Under the pieces are notes generated by a model. That model was not told the DNA's origin and did no database searches. It worked only from the letters and a program-made list of their open reading frames with translations. 30,074 nucleotides of DNA from CAYUEQ01 sp964443805. GTDB taxonomy: Bacteria; Bacillota_I; Bacilli_A; RF39; UBA660. Positions 14,005 to 20,593 of this stretch are shown piece by piece. The DNA is taken from NCBI GenBank assembly GCA_964443805.1, contig CAYUEQ010000005.1:1-30074 (forward strand), written 5' to 3'. The stretch's first letter is position 1, and the number at the start of each line of letters is the position of its first letter. A program made the translations under genes and the position numbers.

Positions 14005-15558
14005 CTATTTAGCTTCTTCTTGAGCTCTAGTTTCTCTGATAACAGTTATTTTTACTGTACCTGGATATTGCATTGTTTCTTCTATTTGTTTTTTAATATC
14101 TCTAGCTATTTTATAACTTGTTGTGTCATCTACTTCATTTGGTTTAACAATAACTCTTATTTCTCTTCCTGCTTGCATTGCAAAAGTTTTTTCTACTCCT
14201 GCAAATGAATTTCCTATTTCTTCTAATTGTTCTAAACGTTTGATGTAATTTTCTAAAGAATCATTTCTTGCGCCAGGTCTAGCTGCTGATAATGTATCGG
14301 CAATATTTATTAATGTAGCTATAACTGATTTACTTTCTATATCGCCATGATGTGATTCAATTGCATTAATTACAACTTCATCTTCGCGATATTTTTTTGC
14401 AACATCAACACCAATTTCAACATGGCTTCCTTCTACTTCAAAATCAATTGCTTTACCTATATCATGTAGTAGTCCTGCTCTTTTAGCTAAAGTAACATTC
14501 TCTCCTATTTCACCTGCAAGTAATCCTGCTAAGTTAGCTACTTCTTTAGAATGTTGTAAAGCATTTTGTCCATAACTAGTTCTAAAGTTTAATTTACCTA
14601 TTAATTTAACAATCTCTGGATCTACTTTTGTAATTCCAAGTTCATATAAGGTGTCGTTACCTAGTTCAATAATTTTAGCATTCATATCTTTCAGAACTTT
14701 ATCATAAAGTACTTCAATTCTTGCTGGGTGAATTCTTCCATCTTTTATAAGAGTTTCTATTGTTATTTTAGCAATTTCTCTTCTTAATGGATCAAATGAA
14801 GAAATAACTATTACTTCTGGAGTATCATCTATTATTAAATCAACACCAGTTACTGCTTCTATTGTTCTTATATTCCTTCCTTCACGTCCTATTAATCTCC
14901 CCTTCATTTCATCATTAGGCAAATCAATTACTGACACTGTTTGCTCGCTTGCAACATCATTTGAATATCTTTGCATAGAATCAACAATTAAATTTTTAGC
15001 TCCTTTATCGGCTATTAATCTAGCTTCTGATTCTCTTTCTCTAATGTAATCTGCTATTTCATAGGAAATTTCATTTTCTACTCTCTTCATGATTAAATCA
15101 TGAGCTTTCTCTTTGGAAAATTTAGAAATTTTTTCTAATTGCTCCATTTCTTCTTTTAATAATTCGTCCATTTTAGCTTCTTTTTCTTGAATTTCTTTTG
15201 TTTTTGCTTCTAAATTATTATCTTTTTGTCCCAACAATAAATCACGTTGATGCAATGTTTCTTCTCTCTTATCGAGATTATTTTCTCTTTGCAATAAACG
15301 TTCTTCATTATCTATAAGCTCAGCTTTCTTTTCTTTTATTTCTTTTTCTGTTTCTTTTTTTAACTTATAAGATTCTTCTTTTAATTCTAATATAGAATCT
15401 CTTCTATGTTTTTCTGCTTCTCTTTTAGCGTTTTCTAATAATTTTTCAGCCTTTTTTTCAGAGTTTTTATTTTTAATATAATTTATTATTAAAACAATAA
15501 TCGCTCCAACTATCAATCCAATAAATAAGTTTAAAATGGAAGATGCATCTAAATTCAT
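14005..15558 (-). CDS. rny: Ribonuclease Y
   Basis: RNase Y is the membrane-anchored endonuclease that starts mRNA turnover in many Bacillota. The N-terminus is a single membrane helix (LFIGLIVGAIIVLIINYI). A long Lys/Glu-rich coiled coil follows to about residue 180. The KH domain shows GRLIGREGRNIRTIEAVTG near 222-240. The HD domain has LLHDIGKAID near 365-374. The start is ATG 15558 (517 aa; B. subtilis 520): GGAGGT lies 8 nt upstream, and the earlier in-frame ATG (15573) overlaps that Shine-Dalgarno. It lies next to, and convergent with, RNase J. Confidence 0.97.
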   Translation of the reverse strand: MNLDASSILNLFIGLIVGAIIVLIINYIKNKNSEKKAEKLLENAKREAEKHRRDSILELKEESYKLKKETEKEIKEKKAELIDNEERLLQRENNLDKREETLHQRDLLLGQKDNNLEAKTKEIQEKEAKMDELLKEEMEQLEKISKFSKEKAHDLIMKRVENEISYEIADYIRERESEARLIADKGAKNLIVDSMQRYSNDVASEQTVSVIDLPNDEMKGRLIGREGRNIRTIEAVTGVDLIIDDTPEVIVISSFDPLRREIAKITIETLIKDGRIHPARIEVLYDKVLKDMNAKIIELGNDTLYELGITKVDPEIVKLIGKLNFRTSYGQNALQHSKEVANLAGLLAGEIGENVTLAKRAGLLHDIGKAIDFEVEGSHVEIGVDVAKKYREDEVVINAIESHHGDIESKSVIATLINIADTLSAARPGARNDSLENYIKRLEQLEEIGNSFAGVEKTFAMQAGREIRVIVKPNEVDDTTSYKIARDIKKQIEETMQYPGTVKITVIRETRAQEEAK

Positions 15559-15615
15559 CTTTTTTACCTCCATTTTATTATAGAAAATTTAATTTATTTA
15601 AATATCTATATTTTC

Positions 15616-15644
15616 ATTATAAAGATTATTTAAGATAAAAGCAA
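15616..15644 (-). promoter_or_regulatory. Probable sigma-A promoter of rny
   Basis: On the minus strand TTGCTT-17 bp-TATAAT, about 58 bp before the rny start codon. Confidence 0.6.
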
Positions 15645-15674
15645 ATAAAAATTCTTTTAATTTCTTAAAAGAAT
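15643..15674 (-). terminator. Terminator of the 15665-16180 gene
   Basis: On the minus strand ATTCTTTTA/TAAAAGAAT pairs around a 6-nt loop, followed by TTTTATTT. It overlaps the stop codon and separates this gene from rny. Confidence 0.7.
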
Positions 15675-16180
15675 CTTTTTAGGACTAAAGTTGGATTTTT
15701 TTGTTTGTTTTCAAATTTAGTTTCTGCATTAAAGTTATATTTTAGTATTTTCATTTCTAATTGATAAAACTCTATTAATTTTAATGCTTCAGTTTTCCAA
15801 ACAGTTTCAATTCCATGTAATAACGAAGTTGAATTATTTTTGATAGTATTAAAATATTCATTTTTAAACTTTTGATTTAATTCATCCATTTTTCGATTAT
15901 ATTGTTCTTCTAATCTATGTAATTGATAATCACATAAAACATTTAATAGCTCTTCGTGATCGTTTTTTTCACTTCTTAGTTTCATATGTGTTACTTTAGT
16001 TTTTTTCTCACCTGGAAGGCAATAAACTGGTGATCCAACAGTAATAGCTTGTGATCTTGTTTTAACATTATGTATAGAATAGCTATCATCTTCACTTTTA
16101 GTTATAACTTCAATACTACGTGTTTTTGAATTTGGTACTTCTTCATCTTTAATAATTAATCCTATGTTATTTTTTTTCAT
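15665..16180 (-). CDS. Uncharacterised soluble protein
   Basis: I do not recognise this 171-aa protein. There is no signal peptide or membrane segment. The first 75 residues look beta-rich and polar (several TRS and KSEDDSYS segments). Residues about 85-150 are predicted helical, with a likely coiled coil (LHRLEEQYNRKMDELNQKF). AAGGAG lies 6 nt before the ATG. It is transcribed divergently from the 95-aa membrane protein. A perfect palindrome overlaps its predicted -10 box, suggesting repressor control. Confidence 0.65.
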   Translation of the reverse strand: MKKNNIGLIIKDEEVPNSKTRSIEVITKSEDDSYSIHNVKTRSQAITVGSPVYCLPGEKKTKVTHMKLRSEKNDHEELLNVLCDYQLHRLEEQYNRKMDELNQKFKNEYFNTIKNNSTSLLHGIETVWKTEALKLIEFYQLEMKILKYNFNAETKFENKQKNPTLVLKRFF

Positions 16181-16203
16181 ATTACTTCTCCTTAAAACAT
16201 TAT

Positions 16204-16242
16204 GTATGTTAACATACTATTCAACAAAAGTAAAGAAGTGAA
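16204..16242 (-). promoter_or_regulatory. Probable promoter of the 15665-16180 gene with overlapping palindrome
   Basis: On the minus strand TTCACT-17 bp-TAGTAT forms a plausible sigma-A promoter. The perfect 14-bp palindrome GTATGTTAACATAC (16204-16217) covers the end of the -10 box and the expected start of transcription, a typical operator position. Confidence 0.45.
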
Positions 16243-16275
16243 TAGTAGAGATGAAAAACATGTATTTCTTTACAC

Positions 16276-16304
16276 TTTACAATTTAAAAATATAGTAATA
16301 TATA
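16276..16304 (+). promoter_or_regulatory. Probable sigma-A promoter of the 95-aa membrane protein gene
   Basis: TTTACA-17 bp-TATATA lies 38 bp before the start codon. An 11-bp palindrome AGTATGATACT (16308-16318) sits at the expected start of transcription and shares the GTATG half-site with the palindrome at 16204. Confidence 0.5.
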
Positions 16305-16342
16305 TAGAGTATGATACTATATTAATAAGAGGAGGAGTACAT

Positions 16343-16630
16343 ATGAAAAAAACTTTAATGATTATTGGTGGAGCTGTTGTTGGTATATTTATATTAGCAG
16401 CAATAATTTTCTATGTTGTTGCAGCTAATTCGGAGAAATTAGTTTGTAAATCTGACGAGGGGAATATCACAATTTATTATAATGAAAAAAGTGTAACAGG
16501 ATATAAATCAAATGGCATCAGTTATGATCTGGACGGTCAAAAAGAAGTAGCAAATCAAATTGGAATTGACCAATATATAGAAGAATTTACTGAGTTTTTC
16601 AGAACCAACACAACAGGGTCTTGTAAATAA
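16343..16630 (+). CDS. Uncharacterised single-pass membrane protein with extracellular cysteine-bearing domain
   Basis: This 95-aa protein starts with KK then a long hydrophobic helix (residues about 4-29), leaving a 65-residue domain outside. That domain starts KLVCKSDEG, includes ITIYYNEKSVTGY and ends GSCK; the two cysteines could form a disulfide. The helix lacks a lipobox, so it is likely a membrane anchor. The start is ATG 16343, with a strong GAGGAG 6 nt upstream, not the longer frame from 16202. It is followed by its own terminator and is divergent from the 171-aa gene. The domain resembles in style (terminal Cys pair, YY strands) the lipoprotein at 11218, but I cannot claim homology. 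Confidence 0.7.
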   Translation: MKKTLMIIGGAVVGIFILAAIIFYVVAANSEKLVCKSDEGNITIYYNEKSVTGYKSNGISYDLDGQKEVANQIGIDQYIEEFTEFFRTNTTGSCK

Positions 16631-16666
16631 GCAGTTAAGCTTTTTAGTTATTCTGATTGTAAAATT

Positions 16667-16697
16667 AAAACTAACATAACCATTGTTGGTTTTTTTT
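16667..16697 (+). terminator. Terminator of the 95-aa membrane protein gene
   Basis: AAAACTAACA pairs with TGTTGGTTTT (one G-T pair) around a 7-nt loop and is followed by TTTT. Confidence 0.75.
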
Positions 16698-16712
16698 AGT
16701 AGTTCTTTTTAA

Positions 16713-16746
16713 ACAAAAAAGTATATTAAGCTAACTTAATATACTT
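16713..16746 (-). terminator. Terminator of recA
   Basis: On the minus strand a perfect 12-bp stem (AAGTATATTAAG and its complement) with a TTAG loop is followed by TTTT. It lies 8 nt beyond the recA stop. Confidence 0.85.
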
Positions 16747-16754
16747 GATTACTT

Positions 16755-17774
16755 TTATTTTTTACTAATTACATCCTTTTTAATGCTATAGTGTTCTCTT
16801 ATTTTCTTTTCTACTTCTGATGCTAATTTAGGATCTTTTTTAAATGTCTCTTTAGCATTTTCTTTTCCTTGACCAATTTTTTCTCCTTTATACGAATACC
16901 ATGCTCCGCTTTTATCAACAACATCAATTTCTGCACCTAAGTCAACTAATTCTCCAAATTTAGAAACACCTTCACCATACATTATATCAACTTCTGCAAC
17001 CTTAAATGGTGGTGCTACTTTATTTTTAACCACTTTAACTTTAGTTTTGTTACCTATAATACTATCTCCCATTTTAATTTGTTCAGCACGTCGTATATCT
17101 AAACGAATAGTAGAATAAAACTTTAAAGCTCTTCCTCCTGGAGTTGTCTCTGGATTACCAAATACAAGTCCTACTTTTTCTCTTAACTGATTAATAAATA
17201 TAGCCGTTGTGTTTGTTTTATTAATTGTACCTGATAGTTTACGTAGCGCTTGAGACATCAGTCGAGCTTGAAGACCCATATGTGAATCTCCCATTTCTCC
17301 TTCAATTTCTGCTTTAGGAACTAATGCTGCAACTGAATCGATTACAACTATATTTACCGCTTCACTTCTAACTAAAGCTTCACAAATTTCTAAAGCTTGC
17401 TCTCCAGTGTCTGGTTGTGATAATAGCAACTCATCAATATCTACTCCTAAATTTCTAGCATAAACGGGATCAAGAGCATGTTCTGCATCAATAAATGCTG
17501 CTCTTCCACCTGCTTTTTGCACTTCTGCAATTGCATGAAGGGCAAATGTTGTTTTACCAGAAGATTCTGGACCAAAAATTTCAATTATCCTCCCCTTTGG
17601 ATAGCCACCAACTCCTAATGCTATGTCTAATGTTATCGATCCACTTGATGTTACTGAAATTTCTTTATTTTTATTATCACCAAGTTTCATTATAGAACCT
17701 TTACCAAATTGTTTTTCTATATCTTGTAATACTTGATCTAATGCTTGATCTTTCTTAGCATCTTTTGTTTTCAT
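16755..17774 (-). CDS. recA: Recombinase RecA
   Basis: RecA catalyses homologous pairing and strand exchange and triggers LexA self-cleavage. The sequence has the Walker A loop GPESSGKTT near 68-76, the Walker B region VNIVVIDSVAAL, loop L2 (FINQLREKVGLVFGNPETT) and the C-terminal domain. Length from ATG 17774 is 339 aa, normal for Bacilli. That start has AGAGGAG 4 nt upstream; the in-frame ATG seven codons earlier precedes the Shine-Dalgarno and is rejected. It has its own near-consensus promoter with a LexA-like box just upstream, and its own terminator. The usual neighbour cinA between pgsA and recA in many Bacilli is absent. Confidence 0.98.
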   Translation of the reverse strand: MKTKDAKKDQALDQVLQDIEKQFGKGSIMKLGDNKNKEISVTSSGSITLDIALGVGGYPKGRIIEIFGPESSGKTTFALHAIAEVQKAGGRAAFIDAEHALDPVYARNLGVDIDELLLSQPDTGEQALEICEALVRSEAVNIVVIDSVAALVPKAEIEGEMGDSHMGLQARLMSQALRKLSGTINKTNTTAIFINQLREKVGLVFGNPETTPGGRALKFYSTIRLDIRRAEQIKMGDSIIGNKTKVKVVKNKVAPPFKVAEVDIMYGEGVSKFGELVDLGAEIDVVDKSGAWYSYKGEKIGQGKENAKETFKKDPKLASEVEKKIREHYSIKKDVISKK

Positions 17775-17804
17775 CTTTTCTCCTCTTCTAATCATTACAA
17801 TTTT

Positions 17805-17833
17805 ATTTTATATCATTGCTAAAGGAATGTCAA
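17805..17833 (-). promoter_or_regulatory. Sigma-A promoter of recA
   Basis: On the minus strand TTGACA-17 bp-TAAAAT, about 30 bp before the recA start codon. Confidence 0.8.
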
Positions 17834-17841
17834 CACTTTTT

Positions 17842-17855
17842 CGAACTTTTGTTTG
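17842..17855 (-). promoter_or_regulatory. LexA (SOS) box upstream of recA
   Basis: CGAACTTTTGTTTG matches the Bacillota LexA operator CGAAC-N4-GTTCG at nine of ten defined positions. It lies 8 bp upstream of the recA -35 box, close to where the B. subtilis recA operator lies. Confidence 0.65.
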
Positions 17856-17870
17856 GTATTAATTGTTAAA

Positions 17871-17908
17871 CAAAAAAAGAGTTTTAATTAGACTAAAAAC
17901 TCTTTTTA
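17871..17908 (-). terminator. Terminator of the gpsB-rodZ-pgsA unit
   Basis: On the minus strand AAAGAGTTTTTA pairs with TAAAACTCTTT around a short loop, followed by TTTTTGTT, about 20 nt after the pgsA stop. Confidence 0.75.
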
Positions 17909-17928
17909 TTATGTGCTTTTTTACAACT

Positions 17929-18525
17929 TTAATTTTTTGGCATTATATATTCTTTATTATTAGCAAAATATTGACATGCAGATATTACTGAAAGAATAGT
18001 TGCTAATAATAATAATATGTCTGATACTTTTATATTGATTAATTCAAATGGTAAATTAGAAAAGAATGTTAAAGATATTCCCACCATCATAAATATAGTT
18101 TTTACTTTGCCTAAATTACTAGCTGAAACAGCTTTATTCTTACTTCCCGCTACCATTTTGATTGAATCAACTATTATATCTCTAGTTACAATTACTACAG
18201 GAATAATTACAGATATTGTACCATTTACTGCTAAAGCTATTAATACACCATTAACTAAAATTTTATCAGCAATAGCATCTGCTACTTTTCCAAAATCAGT
18301 AACTAGGTTTCTACTTCTAGCAATATATCCATCAAGAAAGTCTGTTATAGACGCAATAATAAATAATCCTCCTGCAATTATATACTTTAAATCTAAAGTT
18401 ACTTTTCCAAATACCAAATATGTCGGAAAATGAAAATCTATTTGATAAAATGGAAATATTAATAGTATTAATACGATAAATGCTAGAAAAATTCTAGTAA
18501 TTGTAATTTTATTTGGTAAATTCAT
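17929..18525 (-). CDS. pgsA: CDP-diacylglycerol-glycerol-3-phosphate 3-phosphatidyltransferase
   Basis: PgsA makes phosphatidylglycerol phosphate, the precursor of phosphatidylglycerol and cardiolipin. The CDP-alcohol phosphotransferase motif DG-x2-AR-x8-G-x3-D-x3-D is complete (DGYIARSRN then GKVADAIAD, about residues 65-87). Four to five membrane helices are visible along the 198 aa. GGAAGG precedes the ATG. It starts 2 nt after the rodZ stop, an arrangement common in Bacillota (rodZ-pgsA), so the two are translationally linked. Confidence 0.95.
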   Translation of the reverse strand: MNLPNKITITRIFLAFIVLILLIFPFYQIDFHFPTYLVFGKVTLDLKYIIAGGLFIIASITDFLDGYIARSRNLVTDFGKVADAIADKILVNGVLIALAVNGTISVIIPVVIVTRDIIVDSIKMVAGSKNKAVSASNLGKVKTIFMMVGISLTFFSNLPFELINIKVSDILLLLATILSVISACQYFANNKEYIMPKN

Positions 18526-18527
18526 AA

Positions 18528-19013
18528 CTACCCTTCCTTATTTATATAAACTGAACTACTAGTAATACCAGAATTACTTATAACTATTTGTTTAACTGCC
18601 CATACAATTCCTATAAAAAATATAATACATAATAGAATTATAGCAATAATAGTTATATGTTTTTTCGATTTTATTTTTGTTGCAGTATATGGAGAATTTA
18701 TTTTATTCTCATCTTTTTGTTCTTTTTCTTTTTCTAATACTTTTTTTTCGATTTCTTTAACAGGTATTTTAGAAGTATATTCAAATAAATACTCGTTAAA
18801 ACTTTCATTTATTTCATCAGCATTGAGTCCTAAATATTTAGAATAATTTTGGATATATTCTTTTAAAACAAAAATGTCTTTAAAAGATCCTATTTTACCA
18901 TCTTCTATATTCTCTAAGATGAGTTTTCTTATATTTAAATCTTCGCTAACTTCTTCTAAACTAACTCCGGCATTTTCTCTGGTTTCCCTGAGCAGTTGCC
19001 CAATTTCGTTCAA
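18528..19013 (-). CDS. RodZ-like helix-turn-helix membrane protein
   Basis: RodZ links the MreB cytoskeleton to the membrane and cell-wall synthesis. The N-terminus (IGQLLRETRENAGVSLEEVSEDLNI...) is the HTH_25 domain typical of RodZ, residues about 5-70. A Lys/Glu linker (85-110) leads to one membrane helix (about 119-140), after which only about 20 residues follow. The protein (161 aa) is much shorter than full RodZ (about 300), lacking the extracellular DUF4115 domain. The start codon is TTG at 19013, with AAGGAG 9 nt upstream; no ATG fits. It lies between rnpB and pgsA. Confidence 0.85.
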   Translation of the reverse strand: MNEIGQLLRETRENAGVSLEEVSEDLNIRKLILENIEDGKIGSFKDIFVLKEYIQNYSKYLGLNADEINESFNEYLFEYTSKIPVKEIEKKVLEKEKEQKDENKINSPYTATKIKSKKHITIIAIILLCIIFFIGIVWAVKQIVISNSGITSSSVYINKEG

Positions 19014-19040
19014 AGTATGTTCACTCCTTTAAATTATAAA

Positions 19041-19397
19041 AATAATATCTAATAAGCCATGTTCTGTACCATTTATAATGGTGATAAACATTTATCTACC
19101 TATAAAATTATAAGTCTCTCGGATCGTTTTCATTCCTACCGAAAGTTCCCCTACCTAAATTTGGGTTTCTCGCTTACGGGGTTTACCGCGTTCCACTTAT
19201 CCAGTTTCCCGGATAACTCGTCTCTATGGCACTTTTATATTTACTTTAACCATTTAAGGTTAGTTCAAAGCCGTTAGGTTATACCTACTATCGGTTATTG
19301 TTTCCCGAATACGCAATCACTACAATCATTTCAGACTGTGCGAGCATGGACTTTCCTCTACTAATTAATATTAGCAGCGTTTATCTAAGATATTATT
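19041..19397 (-). ncRNA. rnpB: RNase P RNA, bacterial type B
   Basis: RNase P RNA is the ribozyme that removes 5' leaders from pre-tRNAs. On the minus strand the 5' conserved region reads GAGGAAAGTCCATGCTCGCA, the Bacillus-type version. The central GTGGAACGCGGTAAACCCC and GCGAGAAACCCAAATTT, and the 3' ACAGAACATGGCTTA, are also present. The ends are set by the terminal P1 helix: AGATATTATT at 19388-19397 pairs with AATAATATCT at 19041-19050. Length is about 357 nt, shorter than the roughly 400 nt of B. subtilis. The 5' end overlaps the gpsB stop codon by a few bases. No separate promoter or terminator is obvious, so it may be processed from a gpsB-rodZ-pgsA transcript. The exact ends are uncertain by a few bases. 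Confidence 0.95.
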
Positions 19398-19728
19398 CTT
19401 TTCTAAATACAGCTTTCTCAAGTCGACTAATTCTTCTAAGAAGGTCAACATTACTAACACTTCCACTTCGAGCTTCACTCGTTGTTTCTTCTGCAGTCGA
19501 TAGCTTTATTCTTAATTCTCTAATTTCTTGTTTAAGTTTGTTATTATCATCAATTAAATCCTTAATGTTCTTATCTTGAGTTTTAATTACAGATACAAAC
19601 TCTGTATAATCACGAATAATCATGTCTAAAAATTTATCTACTTCTTGTGGACGATATCCTCTAGCATCAACTTTAAACTCTTTATTCAATATTTCTTGTG
19701 GTGTTAAATAAATTCGATCATTATGCAT
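19393..19728 (-). CDS. gpsB: Cell-division protein GpsB (DivIVA family)
   Basis: GpsB coordinates peptidoglycan synthesis at septum and side wall and binds class A PBPs. The N-terminal DivIVA/GpsB fold is clear (LTPQEILNKEF then GYRPQEVDKFLDMI, about residues 6-38), followed by a coiled coil to about 85 and a short C-terminal helix (LLRRISRLEKAVF). Length from ATG 19728 is 111 aa, right for GpsB and too short for DivIVA. The upstream GTG (19737) coincides with the AGGGTG Shine-Dalgarno. It sits next to rnpB and near recU-ponA, as in Bacillus. Its stop codon lies within the P1 strand of rnpB. Confidence 0.92.
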   Translation of the reverse strand: MHNDRIYLTPQEILNKEFKVDARGYRPQEVDKFLDMIIRDYTEFVSVIKTQDKNIKDLIDDNNKLKQEIRELRIKLSTAEETTSEARSGSVSNVDLLRRISRLEKAVFRKE

Positions 19729-19753
19729 ACAAATCACCCTTCTTATAAAGTCA

Positions 19754-19782
19754 ATTATAAGTTTTTAGGCGTAATTTGTCAA
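19754..19782 (-). promoter_or_regulatory. Sigma-A promoter of gpsB (and probably rnpB-rodZ-pgsA)
   Basis: On the minus strand TTGACA-17 bp-TATAAT, a perfect consensus promoter about 26 bp before the gpsB start. Such a strong promoter would suit expression of RNase P RNA downstream. Confidence 0.9.
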
Positions 19783-19793
19783 GTAAATGCATC

Positions 19794-19883
19794 TTAATAC
19801 TTTTTTTCTTCTTTAGTTTTAAAATTGAAATGAGCAGTACTTAATTCATCTATCATCTTATTAATAAAATAATCAACTCTCAT
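19794..19883 (-). CDS. Possible 29-codon small protein upstream of gpsB
   Basis: A short ORF begins with ATG at 19883, with AGAGGG about 6 nt upstream, and ends with TAA at 19794. The product, MRVDYFINKMIDELSTAHF... ending KTKEEKKY, is plausibly one amphipathic helix with a charged tail. I do not recognise it. It lies just upstream of the gpsB promoter, on the same strand, in the 300-bp space between gpsB and recU. Its own promoter is not clear (a weak TTGTCG lies upstream). Without homologs it could be a chance ORF; the Shine-Dalgarno makes it worth noting. Confidence 0.4.
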   Translation of the reverse strand: MRVDYFINKMIDELSTAHFNFKTKEEKKY

Positions 19884-19943
19884 ATATATCCCTCTTTCTG
19901 TTATGGAGAATATCACTTTTTAAGATAATCAGCATTACTTTCG

Positions 19944-19964
19944 ACAATATATGTTAAATATTGT
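19944..19964. repeat. Inverted repeat upstream of recU
   Basis: ACAATAT and ATATTGT are separated by 7 nt, 20 bp upstream of the recU -35 box and 60 bp upstream of the 29-codon ORF. It could be an operator for the divergent pair. No regulator is recognised. Confidence 0.4.
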
Positions 19965-19983
19965 AGGTTTTATCTAATTAATT

Positions 19984-20012
19984 TTGATAAAATTAAAGAT
20001 ATATTATATAAT
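19984..20012 (+). promoter_or_regulatory. Sigma-A promoter of recU-ponA
   Basis: TTGATA-17 bp-TATAAT, 17 bp before the recU start codon; one mismatch to consensus. Confidence 0.8.
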
Positions 20013-20028
20013 ATGTTTGGTGATATAA

Positions 20029-20589
20029 ATGTTATATCCTTCTAACGTTAAAAAGAAATATAAGTCTTTCTCCTTGCATAAAAATCGGGGAATGGCATTA
20101 GAAGCAATGCTTAATGAAAGCAATCGATACTATTTAATAAATAATATAGCAGTAATATACAAAAAACCAACTCCAATAGGAGTAGTTAAAGTAAAATATC
20201 ATAATAAAAAGAAAATTATCAATAAGGGATACTTTGAGTCTCCGTCGACATTAGATTATAATGGATTATATAGAGGAAAATATATTGACTTTGAAGCAAA
20301 GGAAACAAAAAATAAAACTTCTTTTCCCTTAAGTAATATTCATCCTCATCAAATACAACACATAAGAAGAGTATTAGAACATCAGGGGATAGTATTTATT
20401 ATAATTAAAATGAATAGTTTCATATATTTAATTAGAGGAGAAGATTTTATTGATTTTATCGATACAAATACAAGAAAATCTATTCCCTATGATTATATAA
20501 AAGAAAAAGGTTTTTTATTAAAAGAAAGATTAAATCCTACAATTGATTATTTAAAAATAATAGATAAACTATATTTTAAAGGAGAGTGA
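20029..20589 (+). CDS. recU: Holliday junction resolvase RecU
   Basis: RecU cuts Holliday junctions in recombination and chromosome segregation in Bacillota. The active site STLDYNGLYRGKYIDFEAKE gives D76, E89 and K91, matching the spacing of D88, E101 and K103 in the B. subtilis protein. The N-terminal NRGMALE motif is also present. Length 186 aa is typical. The Shine-Dalgarno (TTTGGTGAT) is weak and the leader very short. It is followed 4 nt later by the class A PBP, the conserved recU-ponA pair. Confidence 0.95.
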   Translation: MLYPSNVKKKYKSFSLHKNRGMALEAMLNESNRYYLINNIAVIYKKPTPIGVVKVKYHNKKKIINKGYFESPSTLDYNGLYRGKYIDFEAKETKNKTSFPLSNIHPHQIQHIRRVLEHQGIVFIIIKMNSFIYLIRGEDFIDFIDTNTRKSIPYDYIKEKGFLLKERLNPTIDYLKIIDKLYFKGE

Positions 20590-20593
20590 ACTT

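Noticed and set aside
16202..16342. Longer N-terminus for the 95-aa membrane protein
   Set aside because: The extension runs through the predicted promoter and both palindromes; a strong GAGGAG Shine-Dalgarno serves the ATG at 16343.
17495..18433. Plus-strand ORFs opposite recA and pgsA, including a 138-aa hydrophobic one
   Set aside because: Both lie wholly within well-identified genes on the other strand and have no ribosome-binding site.
19059..19579. Plus-strand ORFs over the RNase P RNA and gpsB
   Set aside because: They are shadows of the minus-strand RNA and gene; the conserved RNase P sequence blocks explain the region.
6839..20589. Mycoplasma-type code (UGA = Trp), suggested by the very low GC
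   Set aside because: TGA ends real genes here, such as the coiled-coil gene at 6839 and recU at 20589, and tryptophan is encoded by TGG.
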